Shown: in pieces, positions 16,337-24,658 of the stretch
Layout of the letters: each line of letters begins with the position of its first letter
Numbering within the stretch: position 1 is the first letter of the stretch
Source: Gaiellasilicea sp963730405
Lineage (GTDB): Bacteria > Actinomycetota > Thermoleophilia > Gaiellales > Gaiellaceae
NCBI GenBank assembly: GCA_963730405.1
Contig: CAVSRW010000012.1
Span: 1 to 64,000 of the forward strand
DNA length: 64,000 nt
Reading direction: 5' to 3'
The notes under the pieces: generated by a model
The model's input: only the letters and a program-made list of their open reading frames with translations
The model's database searches: none
Told to the model about the DNA's origin: nothing
Made by a program: the position numbers and the translations under genes

Positions 16337-17308
16337 GTGCTCGAGGGCAAGCGGATCTTCATCACGGGTGGTGCCGGGTTCATCGCCACGACGCTTGCCC
16401 GGACACTCGTCGATCGAAACGAGATCGTCGCGGCGGACAACATGCACCGGGACGCGCTCACGGGGACGCCGCTCGCGAGCCATCCGAACTTCACCCTCCA
16501 TCAGGCCGACGTGCTCGACGCCGACGCGATGCGGGAGCTGGCCCAGGGCGCGACGCACATCGTCCACTGCGCCGCGATCGCAGGCGTCGACACCGTCCTC
16601 GAGAGCCCGGTGCGGACGATGCGCGTGAACGTGATCGGCACCTACAACCTGCTCGAGGCAGGCGTCGCCACGCTGGACAGCCTCGAGCGGTTCATCGACT
16701 TCTCGACGAGCGAGGTCTTCGGCACGCACGCGTTCCGGGTCGAGGAGGGGCAGGTCTCGACGATCGGCTCCGTCGGCGAGGCGCGCTGGACGTACGCCGT
16801 CTCCAAGCTCGCCGGCGAGCACATGGCCCACGCCTACCACGACGAGCTCGGCCTGCCGGCCGTGACCGTGCACCCGTTCAACGTCTTCGGGCCGGGGCAG
16901 ATCGGCGGCGGCGCCATCCGCGCCTTCATCGAAAACGCCCTCGCGGGACGCGACCTCGTCATCCACGGCGACGGCTCCCAGATCCGCGCCTGGTGCTACG
17001 TCGACGACATGGTCAGGGGAACGCTTGCCTGCCTCGAGCACCCGGACGCAGCGGGGCAGACGTTCAACATCGGCAACCCGCGCGCGACGGTGACGATCTA
17101 CGACCTCGCCCTGCGGATCCGGCGCCTGACCGGCGCCGACGTCGACATCAGCTTCCAGCCGCTCCACTACGCCGACGTCGAGCTGCGGATCCCGAACGTG
17201 GAGAAGGCGCGCGAGGTGCTCGGATTCGAGGCGAAGGTCGACCTCGACGAGGGCCTCGAGAAGACGATCGCGTGGTATCGAGAGAAGGCACTGAGCCCGT
17301 CCGCCTAG
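16337..17308 (+). CDS. NAD-dependent sugar epimerase/dehydratase (extended SDR)
   Basis: The 323-residue protein has the NAD-binding glycine motif FITGGAGFIATTLART at residues 7-22, the active-site Ser/Thr region DFSTSEVFG near residue 120 and the catalytic Y-x3-K in YAVSKLAGE near 154. VHPFNVFGPGQ and YVDDMVRGTL are typical of UDP/dTDP-sugar epimerases and dehydratases. It acts on a nucleotide sugar in the cytoplasm; specificity cannot be assigned. It is followed by an overlapping DegT aminotransferase, suggesting a keto-to-amino sugar pathway. Confidence 0.85.
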   Translation: MLEGKRIFITGGAGFIATTLARTLVDRNEIVAADNMHRDALTGTPLASHPNFTLHQADVLDADAMRELAQGATHIVHCAAIAGVDTVLESPVRTMRVNVIGTYNLLEAGVATLDSLERFIDFSTSEVFGTHAFRVEEGQVSTIGSVGEARWTYAVSKLAGEHMAHAYHDELGLPAVTVHPFNVFGPGQIGGGAIRAFIENALAGRDLVIHGDGSQIRAWCYVDDMVRGTLACLEHPDAAGQTFNIGNPRATVTIYDLALRIRRLTGADVDISFQPLHYADVELRIPNVEKAREVLGFEAKVDLDEGLEKTIAWYREKALSPSA

Positions 17309-18351
17309 CCTTCCCGGAGCTCGGGGAGGAGGAGCTGGCGGAGGTGCGCGCCGTCCTCGAGTCGGGCGCCCTGACGATGGGCCCGAAGGTCGAGGAGTTG
17401 GAGGAGCTCGTCGCGGCGGCCTGCGGCGTCGAGCACGCGGTCGCGGTCTCGAACGGCACCGCAGCGCTCCATCTCGCGGTGCTCGCGCTCGGGATCGGGG
17501 AGGGCGACGAGGTGATCGTCCCGGCCTACACCTTCCCCGCGACCGCGAGCGTGGTCCGGCTCGCGGGTGCGACGCCCGTGCTCGTCGATGTCGACCCGGC
17601 GACGTTCAACCTCGACGTCGGCAAGGTCTACGAGGCGGTGACGCCGCGGACGAAGGCCGTCCTCGCCGTGCACCTCTTCGGCAGGCCGCTCGACTGGGAA
17701 GAGCTCCAGAGCGCCGTGCCGCCCGAGGTCGTGCTGCTCGAGGACGCCGCCGGCGCGCTCGGCGCGAAGTGGCGTGGCATGCCGTGCGGCGGGCTCGGCG
17801 CGGCCGGCTGCCTCTCCTTCCATCCCCGCAAGATCGTCACCACGGGCGAGGGCGGCGCGGTGACGACGAACGACGCCGAGCTCGCCGCGTCCGTGCGGCG
17901 CCTGCGCCACCACGGGATCGATGCGGCGGGGGACATCGGCGAGCCGTCGACGAACTACCGGCTCGCCGACATCCTCTGCGCCGTCGGGATCCCGCAGCTG
18001 CGCCGACTGGACGAGCTGCTCGCCGAGCGGACGCGGATCGCCGAGAGCTATGCCGAACGGCTGCGCGGCCTCGTTGACGTTCCGGACACGGACGAGGGCG
18101 ATACGCATGGCTGGCAGGCCTATGTGATCCGGCTCGACCGGCGTCGCGAGGCGATGGAGACGCTCCGCGCCGAGGGGATCGAGGTGCAGATCGGGACGTA
18201 TGCCCTGCACCACTTCTCCGCCTACCGCGACCAGGGGCCGTTCCCGGGCGCCGACGCCACGTTCGAGCGCGCGCTCGCGCTCCCGCTGCACTCCCGCCTG
18301 ACCGACGGCGACCTCGACCGCGTCGCCGAGGGCATCGCCCGCTTCGCTTGA
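17272..18351 (+). CDS. DegT/DnrJ/EryC1 family sugar aminotransferase
   Basis: The 359-residue protein is a PLP-dependent sugar aminotransferase: AVSNGTAALHLAVLALG near residue 58 (phosphate-binding), VLLEDAAGALGA near 155, and SFHPRKIVTTGEGGAV near 182 with the Schiff-base lysine. These enzymes convert 4-keto (or 3-keto) nucleotide sugars to amino sugars. GTG 17272 is the only usable start ahead of the conserved PVRLAFPELGEEEL segment, giving a 37-base overlap with the epimerase. The stop at 18349-18351 lies within the -35 box of the next promoter. Confidence 0.85.
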   Translation: MVSREGTEPVRLAFPELGEEELAEVRAVLESGALTMGPKVEELEELVAAACGVEHAVAVSNGTAALHLAVLALGIGEGDEVIVPAYTFPATASVVRLAGATPVLVDVDPATFNLDVGKVYEAVTPRTKAVLAVHLFGRPLDWEELQSAVPPEVVLLEDAAGALGAKWRGMPCGGLGAAGCLSFHPRKIVTTGEGGAVTTNDAELAASVRRLRHHGIDAAGDIGEPSTNYRLADILCAVGIPQLRRLDELLAERTRIAESYAERLRGLVDVPDTDEGDTHGWQAYVIRLDRRREAMETLRAEGIEVQIGTYALHHFSAYRDQGPFPGADATFERALALPLHSRLTDGDLDRVAEGIARFA

Positions 18352-18384
18352 CAAGCCCTGTTTGTGAGTGAATACTCACTTCCT
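18348..18384 (+). promoter_or_regulatory. tetR promoter with operator over the -10
   Basis: TTGACA (18348-18353), a 17-base spacer and AATACT (18371-18376) make a strong promoter. The inverted repeat GTGAG-N6-CTCAC (18364-18379) covers the -10, and the ATG follows at 18385, close enough for a leaderless transcript. A related sequence, AAGTGACTGCTTACT, lies before the efflux gene. Negative autoregulation by the TetR protein is the natural reading. Confidence 0.65.
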
Positions 18385-18936
18385 ATGAGCACGACGACGC
18401 GACAGACGGCCGAGGTACGCCGTGAGGCCGTCCTCGAAGCGGCGGCGGCCGAGTTCTCCCGCAAGGGTCTTCACGGCGCGTCCACGGACGCGATCGCGAA
18501 GGCGGCCGGGATCTCGCAGCCGTACCTTTTCCGCCTCTTCGGCACGAAGAAGGAGCTCTATCTCGCGACGACCCGGCTCAAGATGGAGGAGGTCTACCGC
18601 GCCTTCGAGCAGGCATCCCGCGGCAAGACCGGCGAGGAAGCCCTGCTCGCGATGGGCGACGCGTACCGGGTCCTGATCGAGGACAGGGAGCGGCTGCAGC
18701 TGATGCTGCAGTGCTTCGCGGCCGCCGAGGACGCGGAGATCCGCGAGGACGTGCGCCGCGTCTGGCGCGACCTCGTCGAGCTGATCGAGCGCGTGAGCGG
18801 GGCAACGACCGAGGAAGTGAGCACGTTCATCGCCAAGGGGATGCTCCTGAACGTCCTGGGCGCAATGCGGCTGTTCGAGGATCCGACGCCCTGGGGCGAC
18901 CGGTTGATCGCCGGCTGCCGCCCCGAGGAGGCGTGA
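18385..18936 (+). CDS. TetR family transcriptional regulator
   Basis: The 183-residue protein has the TetR DNA-binding domain at residues about 10-57, including FSRKGLHGASTDAIAKAAGI and SQPYLFRLFGTKKELYLA, followed by an all-helical ligand-binding domain. It probably represses itself and the DHA2 efflux gene downstream, since similar operator sequences precede both. The ATG at 18385 is preferred over the GTG at 18364, because the latter lies inside the operator and upstream of the -10. The inducing ligand is unknown. Confidence 0.85.
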   Translation: MSTTTRQTAEVRREAVLEAAAAEFSRKGLHGASTDAIAKAAGISQPYLFRLFGTKKELYLATTRLKMEEVYRAFEQASRGKTGEEALLAMGDAYRVLIEDRERLQLMLQCFAAAEDAEIREDVRRVWRDLVELIERVSGATTEEVSTFIAKGMLLNVLGAMRLFEDPTPWGDRLIAGCRPEEA

Positions 18937-18939
18937 AAG

Positions 18940-18975
18940 GTACGGCCAGCCGTACTCGCACCTGCCTCTTTTTTT
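18940..18975 (+). terminator. Possible weak terminator after tetR
   Basis: GTACGG-CCAG-CCGTAC (18940-18955) forms a short hairpin and a T-rich run follows at 18969-18975. The 13-base gap between stem and T-run is longer than in classical Rho-independent terminators, so activity may be partial. Confidence 0.35.
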
Positions 18976-18987
18976 GCTTCGGTATGA

Positions 18988-19002
18988 AAGTGACTGCTTA
19001 CT
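18988..19002 (+). promoter_or_regulatory. Candidate TetR operator before the MFS gene
   Basis: AAGTGACTGCTTACT matches the minus-strand form of the tetR operator, AAGTGAGTATTCACT, at 11 of 15 positions, including both outer arms. It lies 26 bases before the ATG at 19028 and just before the GGAAGGGA ribosome binding site (19010-19017). Confidence 0.5.
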
Positions 19003-19027
19003 ACACGATGGAAGGGAGTTGAATCGG

Positions 19028-20428
19028 ATGCAGGCCAAGACGAAGACCGCCTGGACGTTCGCGATCACGTCGATCGCGCTGTTCATGGTCGTTCTGGACA
19101 ATCTCGTCGTCTCGACGGCGCTGCCCGTGATCCGCACCGATCTCGGTGCGTCGATCGAAGAGCTCGAATGGACGGTGAACGCGTACACGCTCACGTTCGC
19201 CGTGTTCCTCCTCACCGGCGCCGCCCTCGGCGACCGCTTCGGCCGCCGGAGGATGTTCATCTTCGGGCTCGGCCTGTTCACGGCCGCCTCCGCTGCGGCC
19301 GCACTCGCCCCCTCGATGGAGGCGCTGATCGCAGCCCGGGCGATCCAGGGGATCGGCGGAGCCATCGTGACGCCGCTGACGCTGACGCTCCTCTCGGCGG
19401 CGTTCCCGGCCGAGAGGCGCGGTGTCGCGCTCGGTGCCTGGTCCGGGATCGCCGGGCTCGCCGTCGCCGCCGGCCCGCTCGTCGGCGGCGCCGTCGTCGA
19501 GGGGATCGCGTGGCAGTGGATCTTCTGGCTCAACGTCCCGATCGGGATCGTGCTGCTCCCGCTCGCCCGGCTCCTGACCGAGAGCCACGGCCCCGACAAG
19601 GCACTCGACCTGCCCGGCCTCGGACTCGCGAGCGGCGGCCTGCTCGGCCTCGTCTGGGGCCTCGTGAACGGGAACGCCGACGGTTGGGGGAGCCCGCAGA
19701 TCGTCGCCTCGCTCACGGCGGGCGTCCTGCTGATGGCCGCGTTCGTGGCCTGGGAGGCGCGCGCGAAGGAGCCGATGCTGCCGCTCCGCTTCTTCAAGGA
19801 CCGGGCCTTCGCGGCGGCCAACGGCGCGTCGCTCGCGATGTACTTCGGCATGTTCGGCTCGGTGTTCCTGCTCTCGCAGTTCTTCCAGACGGCGCAGGGG
19901 TACTCGCCGCTCGAGGCGGGCCTGCGCGTGCTGCCGTGGACGGCGATGCCGATGCTCGTCGCGCCGATCGCCGGCGCCCTCTCCGACCGGATCGGCGGCA
20001 GGCCGTTCCTCGCCGGCGGACTCGCGCTGCAGGCGATCGGGCTCGCCTGGATCGCGGCCGTTTCCTCGGCCGATGTTCCGTACTCCTCGCTCGTCCTCCC
20101 GTTCATCGTCTCCGGGATCGGGATGGGCATGTTCTTCGCACCCGTCGCCAACATCGTCCTCAGCGCGGTGGGCGCCCGGGACGAGGGCAAGGCCTCCGGC
20201 GCCTCGAACGCGATCCGGGAGGTCGGCGGCGTCTTCGGCGTCGCCGTGCTGGCGTCGATCTTCGTCAGCGCCGGCGGTTACGAGTCCCCGGAGGTCTTCA
20301 ACGACGGCCTCGTCGCCGCCACGTGGGTCGGGGCGGCGGTCGTCGGCGTCGGTGCGCTGATCGCGCTGCTCGTCCCGGGCAAGAAGGCGGTTGCGAAGGC
20401 GCCCGTCGCGGTGGCCGAGCCCGCGTAG
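19028..20428 (+). CDS. MFS drug efflux transporter, DHA2 (14-TM) family
   Basis: The 466-residue protein has about fourteen membrane helices. It carries the MFS motif A GDRFGRRRMF after helix 2, LDNLVVSTALPVI in helix 1 (motif D1 of DHA2 exporters) and the motif C-like AGPLVGGAVVEG in helix 5. DHA2 proteins export drugs or toxic compounds using the proton gradient. It is paired with the upstream TetR regulator. GGAAGGGA at 19010-19017 supports the start. It converges on a second MFS gene. Confidence 0.9.
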   Translation: MQAKTKTAWTFAITSIALFMVVLDNLVVSTALPVIRTDLGASIEELEWTVNAYTLTFAVFLLTGAALGDRFGRRRMFIFGLGLFTAASAAAALAPSMEALIAARAIQGIGGAIVTPLTLTLLSAAFPAERRGVALGAWSGIAGLAVAAGPLVGGAVVEGIAWQWIFWLNVPIGIVLLPLARLLTESHGPDKALDLPGLGLASGGLLGLVWGLVNGNADGWGSPQIVASLTAGVLLMAAFVAWEARAKEPMLPLRFFKDRAFAAANGASLAMYFGMFGSVFLLSQFFQTAQGYSPLEAGLRVLPWTAMPMLVAPIAGALSDRIGGRPFLAGGLALQAIGLAWIAAVSSADVPYSSLVLPFIVSGIGMGMFFAPVANIVLSAVGARDEGKASGASNAIREVGGVFGVAVLASIFVSAGGYESPEVFNDGLVAATWVGAAVVGVGALIALLVPGKKAVAKAPVAVAEPA

Positions 20429-20434
20429 CCCTGC

Positions 20435-21583
20435 CTAGACGGGACGTGTCCCAGGGTCTGTCCCTGGGACACGTCCCGAAAGGCGGAGACGCGGCGTCGC
20501 GACGATGAGCCCGGCGGCGATCAGGGCTAGCGCGACAAATGCCGCCCGTAGGCCGATCGCCTCGGCGAGGCCGCCGACGAGCGGTGGGCCGATGAGGAAG
20601 CCGAGGTAGCCGAGCGTCGTCACGGTCGCGACGGCGCTCCCACGCTCCTCCGGCGTCGCAAGCCGCCCACCGGCGCCGAAGAGCGCCGGCGCGGCGATCG
20701 AGATCCCCGCGCCGCCGACGAAGAACGCGGCGATCGCCGCCGGGACGTTCGGCGCCGCGGCCGCTCCGAAGAGCCCCAGGAGCGCGACCGTCATCGCGCC
20801 GGCCAGCAGCAGCGTGTCGCCGAGCCGGCTCTCGAGCCACTGTCCGGAGAGCCGGCCGAGCATCATCGCGCCTCCGTACGCGGCGGGGGCGAGCGCGCTG
20901 GCCCCCGGCCCGGCGTCGAGTTCCCGCTCGAGGAAGATCGCGCCCCAGTTCTCCATTCCGCCCTCGATCACGAACGCGGCGGCACAGGCGATCCCGAGCG
21001 GGATCGCGGCGCGGCTCAGCCTCAGCCCCCGCGAGGCGGCCGGTCGCGGCTCGAAGCGCTCGTGCCGCAGGTTCAGCGCAGCAGCGGCGAGCAGGGCGAT
21101 CGAGACGCCGCCGAGGATGTGCAGCCGGTCGGCGCCGAGCTCGCGGGCGAGCCCGGTCGCCAGCGCGCCCACGAGCACGCCCGCGGAGTAGAGCGCGTGC
21201 GCGAGCTGCATCAGCCGCGTTCCCCGCTTCGCCTCGAGCTCCGAGACGGCTGCATTCATCGCCACGTCGGTCGCGCCGGTGAAGACGCCGACGGCGAGCA
21301 GTCCGGCGCCAAGGGCCGGCACCGACCCGGCGAGGGCGGGGAGGACCGCCGACGCCGCCATCCCGGCGAGCAGCCACGGCAGGATGCGCGTCCCGCGCCG
21401 GTCGAGCTCACGCCCCGTCAGCAGCATCGCCGGCACCGAGCCGACGGCGATGAAGAGGAGCGCCAGTCCGAACGCGCCTTTCGAGGCGCCAACTGCCGTC
21501 TGCAGGGCGGGCGCGAGCGCTGCCAACGTCCCCCAGAGGAGGCCGAACGCGATGAAGGCGGCGAGCGGCCCGCGGCGGCTCAC
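20435..21583 (-). CDS. MFS transporter (12-TM)
   Basis: The 382-residue protein has about twelve membrane helices and a degenerate motif A in the first loop, TGRELDRRGTR. The sequence FTGATDVAMNAAVSELE in helix 4 resembles the FucP/YbjJ-like MFS subgroup. Substrate cannot be predicted. It starts at GTG 21583 in a GTGA overlap with a DUF402 gene. The last dozen codons (GRVPGTDPGTRPV) are encoded by the 20441 hairpin, so the gene tail seems to have absorbed that repeat. Confidence 0.8.
   Translation of the reverse strand: MSRRGPLAAFIAFGLLWGTLAALAPALQTAVGASKGAFGLALLFIAVGSVPAMLLTGRELDRRGTRILPWLLAGMAASAVLPALAGSVPALGAGLLAVGVFTGATDVAMNAAVSELEAKRGTRLMQLAHALYSAGVLVGALATGLARELGADRLHILGGVSIALLAAAALNLRHERFEPRPAASRGLRLSRAAIPLGIACAAAFVIEGGMENWGAIFLERELDAGPGASALAPAAYGGAMMLGRLSGQWLESRLGDTLLLAGAMTVALLGLFGAAAAPNVPAAIAAFFVGGAGISIAAPALFGAGGRLATPEERGSAVATVTTLGYLGFLIGPPLVGGLAEAIGLRAAFVALALIAAGLIVATPRLRLSGRVPGTDPGTRPV
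20441..20477. repeat. Perfect 16-bp-stem hairpin, GGGACGTGTCCC core
   Basis: GGGACGTGTCCCAGGG (20441-20456), loop TCTGT, then the exact complement (20462-20477). It lies between two convergent MFS genes, inside the 3' end of the minus-strand one, and could end transcription from both sides although no T-run follows. Its GGGACGTGT core recurs in the hairpin at 33872-33920, so it may also be a member of a dispersed repeat family. Confidence 0.65.
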
Positions 21584-22200
21584 GGCTCGTCCGCCTCGGC
21601 GACGAGCGCCGGCTCCGGCCAGGCCGGAGCCGGCCGCCAACCGCTCCAATCGCGGTCGAACGGCCACGCCCGCGCGTCGATCGCCGCCGTCGCGCGTGCC
21701 CCTTCCTCGTAGAGCCCGTCCGCCTCGCTCGCAGTGAAGCGGCCGAGGCGTACCGCCTCATGTAGCTCGTCCTCGTCCTTCCACTGCCAGCTCAGGTCGG
21801 GGCGGACGACCAGATCGAGCACGTTGTCGGCCGTGTCGAACCCGAAGCGCGACCGGCGCAGCGGCTCCTGCAGGTTCACGTACCACCCGTGGAACCGCCA
21901 TCCGTCATCCCAGTACGCCCAGAAGGAGTGCCCTGCGTCGCGGGGCGTCAGCATCAACACGTGGTAGCCCGACCAGACGCTCGGCCCCAGCCGCCACGGG
22001 CGCGCGAACCGCTCCGCATACGGCAGCGACCGGGGCAGCGGCACGCCGTCGGGGCCGCAGCGAGTTCGCATCGGCGTCCCTGAGCGGACGAACAGCTGGG
22101 TCGACCGCTCGTCGTCTGAGACGACGCTCACGGGCAACACGCGCGAGACGCGGCCGTCGTGGATGTACCGGAGCAGCGCCGGGTCGCCCTCAGCCCACAC
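21580..22200 (-). CDS. DUF402 domain protein, second of a tandem pair
   Basis: The 206-residue protein has the DUF402 core: FWAYWDDGWRFHGWYVNLQE near residue 105, then RRSRFGFDTADNVLDLVV and WKDEDELHEAV. DUF402 proteins have a barrel fold with a bound metal, and some relatives are nucleoside phosphatases or RNA-associated; the role here is unknown. It is paralogous to the gene just upstream (22190-22756). GTG 22200 gives an 11-base overlap with that gene and is the best start. Confidence 0.75.
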   Translation of the reverse strand: MWAEGDPALLRYIHDGRVSRVLPVSVVSDDERSTQLFVRSGTPMRTRCGPDGVPLPRSLPYAERFARPWRLGPSVWSGYHVLMLTPRDAGHSFWAYWDDGWRFHGWYVNLQEPLRRSRFGFDTADNVLDLVVRPDLSWQWKDEDELHEAVRLGRFTASEADGLYEEGARATAAIDARAWPFDRDWSGWRPAPAWPEPALVAEADEP

Positions 22201-22756
22201 GGTCCCAGCCCCGGGGCAGCCGTGGCGCGGGCCAGGCCGGATCGGGTCGCCAGTCCTCCCAGCCCGTCGGGAACGGCCACTCCTCGAGCACACGCTGCGC
22301 CTCGGCGCGCACCTCGTCCGAGTCGAGGAGCCCCGCCGCGGCGGCCTGCTCGAGCTCGTCCTCATCCTTCCAGCGAAACGAGCCGTCGGGCCGGACGATC
22401 AGGTCGAGCTTCTCGTCGAAGGTGTCGAAGCCGAGGGGGGTGCGCCGGAGCGGCTGCTCGAAGTTGACGTACCAGTGCTCGAGCTCCCAGTCGTCATTCC
22501 AGAAGAGGTACACCGAGTGCGCTCGACCCGGCCGCGCGACGCAGATCTGGTCGCGCTTGGGCGTCGTGTCGACGAGCTCCCAGTCGTCCCCGGGGATGCG
22601 CAGACCGCCGCCCGGGACCATGGCGGGTGCGCCGGCGGGGATCCAGAGCGCGATCGTCTCGGACGACTCCTCGACGATCCGGCAGGCCTGTGCCCGCCAG
22701 ACGCGGCCGCGATGTACATCCCGCCAGACCGCGTCGATACGCTCCTCCTCGGCCAT
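22190..22756 (-). CDS. DUF402 domain protein, first of a tandem pair
   Basis: The 188-residue protein shows LFWNDDWELEHWYVNFEQPL near residue 85, then RRTPLGFDTFDEKLDLIV and RWKDEDELEQA, the same DUF402 layout as its neighbour. The two probably arose by tandem duplication. Its ATG (22754-22756 on the minus strand) shares the tetranucleotide CATG with the ATG of the divergent glycosyltransferase, so there is no intergenic space for promoters. Biochemical function unknown. Confidence 0.75.
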   Translation of the reverse strand: MAEEERIDAVWRDVHRGRVWRAQACRIVEESSETIALWIPAGAPAMVPGGGLRIPGDDWELVDTTPKRDQICVARPGRAHSVYLFWNDDWELEHWYVNFEQPLRRTPLGFDTFDEKLDLIVRPDGSFRWKDEDELEQAAAAGLLDSDEVRAEAQRVLEEWPFPTGWEDWRPDPAWPAPRLPRGWDRVG

Positions 22757-23669
22757 GTCCGCTCCTGCTCTCTCGGTCGTCGTGACGCTCCTGAACGAGC
22801 AGGGCTCGGTCGAAGAGCTCTACCGGCGCACGGTAACCACACTCGACGGACGGCCGTTCGAGCTGATCTTCGTCGACGACGGCTCGACCGACGCGACCTG
22901 GGCCGCGGTCGAACGGCTCCACGCCGGCGATCCCCGCATCCGCGCGGTCCGCTTCAAGCGCAACTTCGGGCAGCACCCGGCGATGCACGCCGGCCTCGCC
23001 CGCGCCCGCGGCGAGATCGTCGTGACGATGGACGGAGACCTCCAGAACGAGCCGGAGGACATCCCGCGCCTCGTCGCCGCGGTCGAAGCCGGGGCCGACG
23101 TCGCCAGCGGCCGCCGGGTGGCGCGCAAGGACTCATGGGGCCGCACGCTCCCCTCGCGCCTGATCAACGGGATGCTGCGCCGGTTCACGGGGGTCGCGAT
23201 CTCCGACTTCGGCTGTGCCTTCAACGCCTATCGGCGCAGCGCGGTCGAGCCCGTGCTGCCGGCGATCGGGAAGCAGAAGTTCACAAAGGCGCTCGTGCTC
23301 TCGGGCGGCGCCTCGGTCGTCGAGGTCGACGTCGGCCACGCGGCGCGCGCCGGCCGCTCGAGCTACTCGCCCCTCCGCCTCGCGCGGCTCGCGCTGCACG
23401 TGCTCGCCGGCTTCTGGCCGCAGCCGATCCAGTGGATCGGGATGGCGCTTGGAACCGTCTGCACGCTGCTCGCGACCGCCCTTGGCATCTACGGGATCTG
23501 GTTCTGGATCGATCGGTCGAACTTCCCCGGGCCGCTGCTGGGCGGCGTGGCCGTCCTGTTCGTGCTCGGGATCCAGGGCTTCATCCTCGCGCTCGTGGGG
23601 GAATACCTAGGCAGAATCCAGCGCGAGGTCGAAGGGCGACCTCTCTACTCGATCTCGGAGGAACTGTGA
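22755..23669 (+). CDS. GT2 glycosyltransferase, ArnC/DPM-like with two C-terminal TM helices
   Basis: The 304-residue protein starts with the GT2 fold (SVVVTLLNEQGSVEELYRR, then LIFVDDGSTDATW) and the DxD-type TMDGDLQNEP near residue 95. Two hydrophobic segments near residues 235-255 and 270-290 anchor it, as in polyprenyl-phosphate sugar transferases. It probably loads a sugar onto undecaprenyl phosphate. It opens the plus-strand glycan operon running to 30650 and is coupled to the RmlB-like gene by GTGA. Confidence 0.85.
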   Translation: MSAPALSVVVTLLNEQGSVEELYRRTVTTLDGRPFELIFVDDGSTDATWAAVERLHAGDPRIRAVRFKRNFGQHPAMHAGLARARGEIVVTMDGDLQNEPEDIPRLVAAVEAGADVASGRRVARKDSWGRTLPSRLINGMLRRFTGVAISDFGCAFNAYRRSAVEPVLPAIGKQKFTKALVLSGGASVVEVDVGHAARAGRSSYSPLRLARLALHVLAGFWPQPIQWIGMALGTVCTLLATALGIYGIWFWIDRSNFPGPLLGGVAVLFVLGIQGFILALVGEYLGRIQREVEGRPLYSISEEL

Positions 23670-24658
23670 GCAAGCGCGTTCTGGTCACCGGCGGAGCCGG
23701 CTTCATCTCCTCGAACTTCATCCGCCACCTGCTGGCGCACACCGACCACGAGGTCGTCTCGCTCGACGCTCTCACGTACGCCGGCAACCTCGAGAACCTC
23801 GCCGACGTGATGAGCCACGAGCGGCTCTCGTTCGTCCACGGCGACATCCGCGACCCCGAGCTCGTGGCGAGGCTCGTGGGCGATGTCGACGTGATCGTCA
23901 ACGCGGCGGCCGAGTCGCACGTCGAGAAGTCGATCGCGGAGGGCGCGTCGGAGTTCGTGACCACGAACGTCGAGGGCACGCAGATCCTTCTCGATGCGAT
24001 CCGGCGCACACCGGTCGAGCGCTTCATCCTGATCTCGTCGAGCGAGGTGTACGGCACGGCCGAGTACGCGCCGATGGACGAGGAGCACCCGCTGAACCCG
24101 CGCTCGCCGTACGCGGCGACCAAGGCGGGCGGCGACCGGCTCGCGTACTCGTACTTCGTCACCTACGGGCTGCCGATCGTGATCGTGCGACCGTTCAACA
24201 ACTACGGGCCGCGTCAGCACCCGGAGAAGGTGATCCCGCGCTTCATCACGCAGGCGCTCTCGGGCGAGCCGCTGACGATCCACGGCGACGGTCACGCCTC
24301 GCGGGACTGGCTCTACGTCGACGACGACGCCGAGGCGATCGAGGCGATCATCACCGCGGAAATCGACGCCCTGGCGGGCGAGGTGGTCAACGTCGCGACG
24401 GGCATCGACATCTCGGTGCGCGACGTGGCCGACTCGGTCCTCGCGGCCGTCGGCGCCGACGCCGAGCTCGTCTTCGTCGAGGAGCGGCTCGGCCAGGTCG
24501 ACCGGCACATCGGCTCGACCGACAAGCTCGAGCGGCTGACGGGCTGGCGCGCGCGCACGAGCTTCGAACAGGGCCTGGAGCAGACGGTCGAGTGGTACCG
24601 CGAGAACGAGGTGTGGTGGCGGGCTCTGACCGCGCGCGACAGCGTCTCCTCGTCCTAG
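23666..24658 (+). CDS. dTDP-glucose 4,6-dehydratase-like enzyme
   Basis: The 330-residue extended SDR has the NAD motif VTGGAGFISSNFIRH at residues 6-20, SLDALTYAGNLENL near 33, AAESHVEKSI near 78, SSSEVYG near 115 and YAATKAGGD near 148 with Tyr and Lys. These are RmlB-type features, pointing to dehydration of dTDP-glucose (or a similar NDP-sugar) to its 4-keto-6-deoxy form. The active-site SSSEVYG lacks the usual Thr-Asp-Glu wording of classical RmlB, so another NDP-sugar dehydratase is possible. It supplies keto sugar for the DegT gene two steps downstream. GTG start in a GTGA overlap. Confidence 0.8.
   Translation: MSKRVLVTGGAGFISSNFIRHLLAHTDHEVVSLDALTYAGNLENLADVMSHERLSFVHGDIRDPELVARLVGDVDVIVNAAAESHVEKSIAEGASEFVTTNVEGTQILLDAIRRTPVERFILISSSEVYGTAEYAPMDEEHPLNPRSPYAATKAGGDRLAYSYFVTYGLPIVIVRPFNNYGPRQHPEKVIPRFITQALSGEPLTIHGDGHASRDWLYVDDDAEAIEAIITAEIDALAGEVVNVATGIDISVRDVADSVLAAVGADAELVFVEERLGQVDRHIGSTDKLERLTGWRARTSFEQGLEQTVEWYRENEVWWRALTARDSVSSS

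Noticed and set aside
14875..18351. A 1158-codon plus-strand open frame
   Set aside because: Only its last 359 codons (DegT) are real; the earlier part is antisense to the ATP-grasp and SSI-like genes or out of frame with the epimerase.
20441..20477. Classical Rho-independent terminator
   Set aside because: The stem is strong but no T-run follows on either strand, so I list it as a hairpin repeat that may still terminate.
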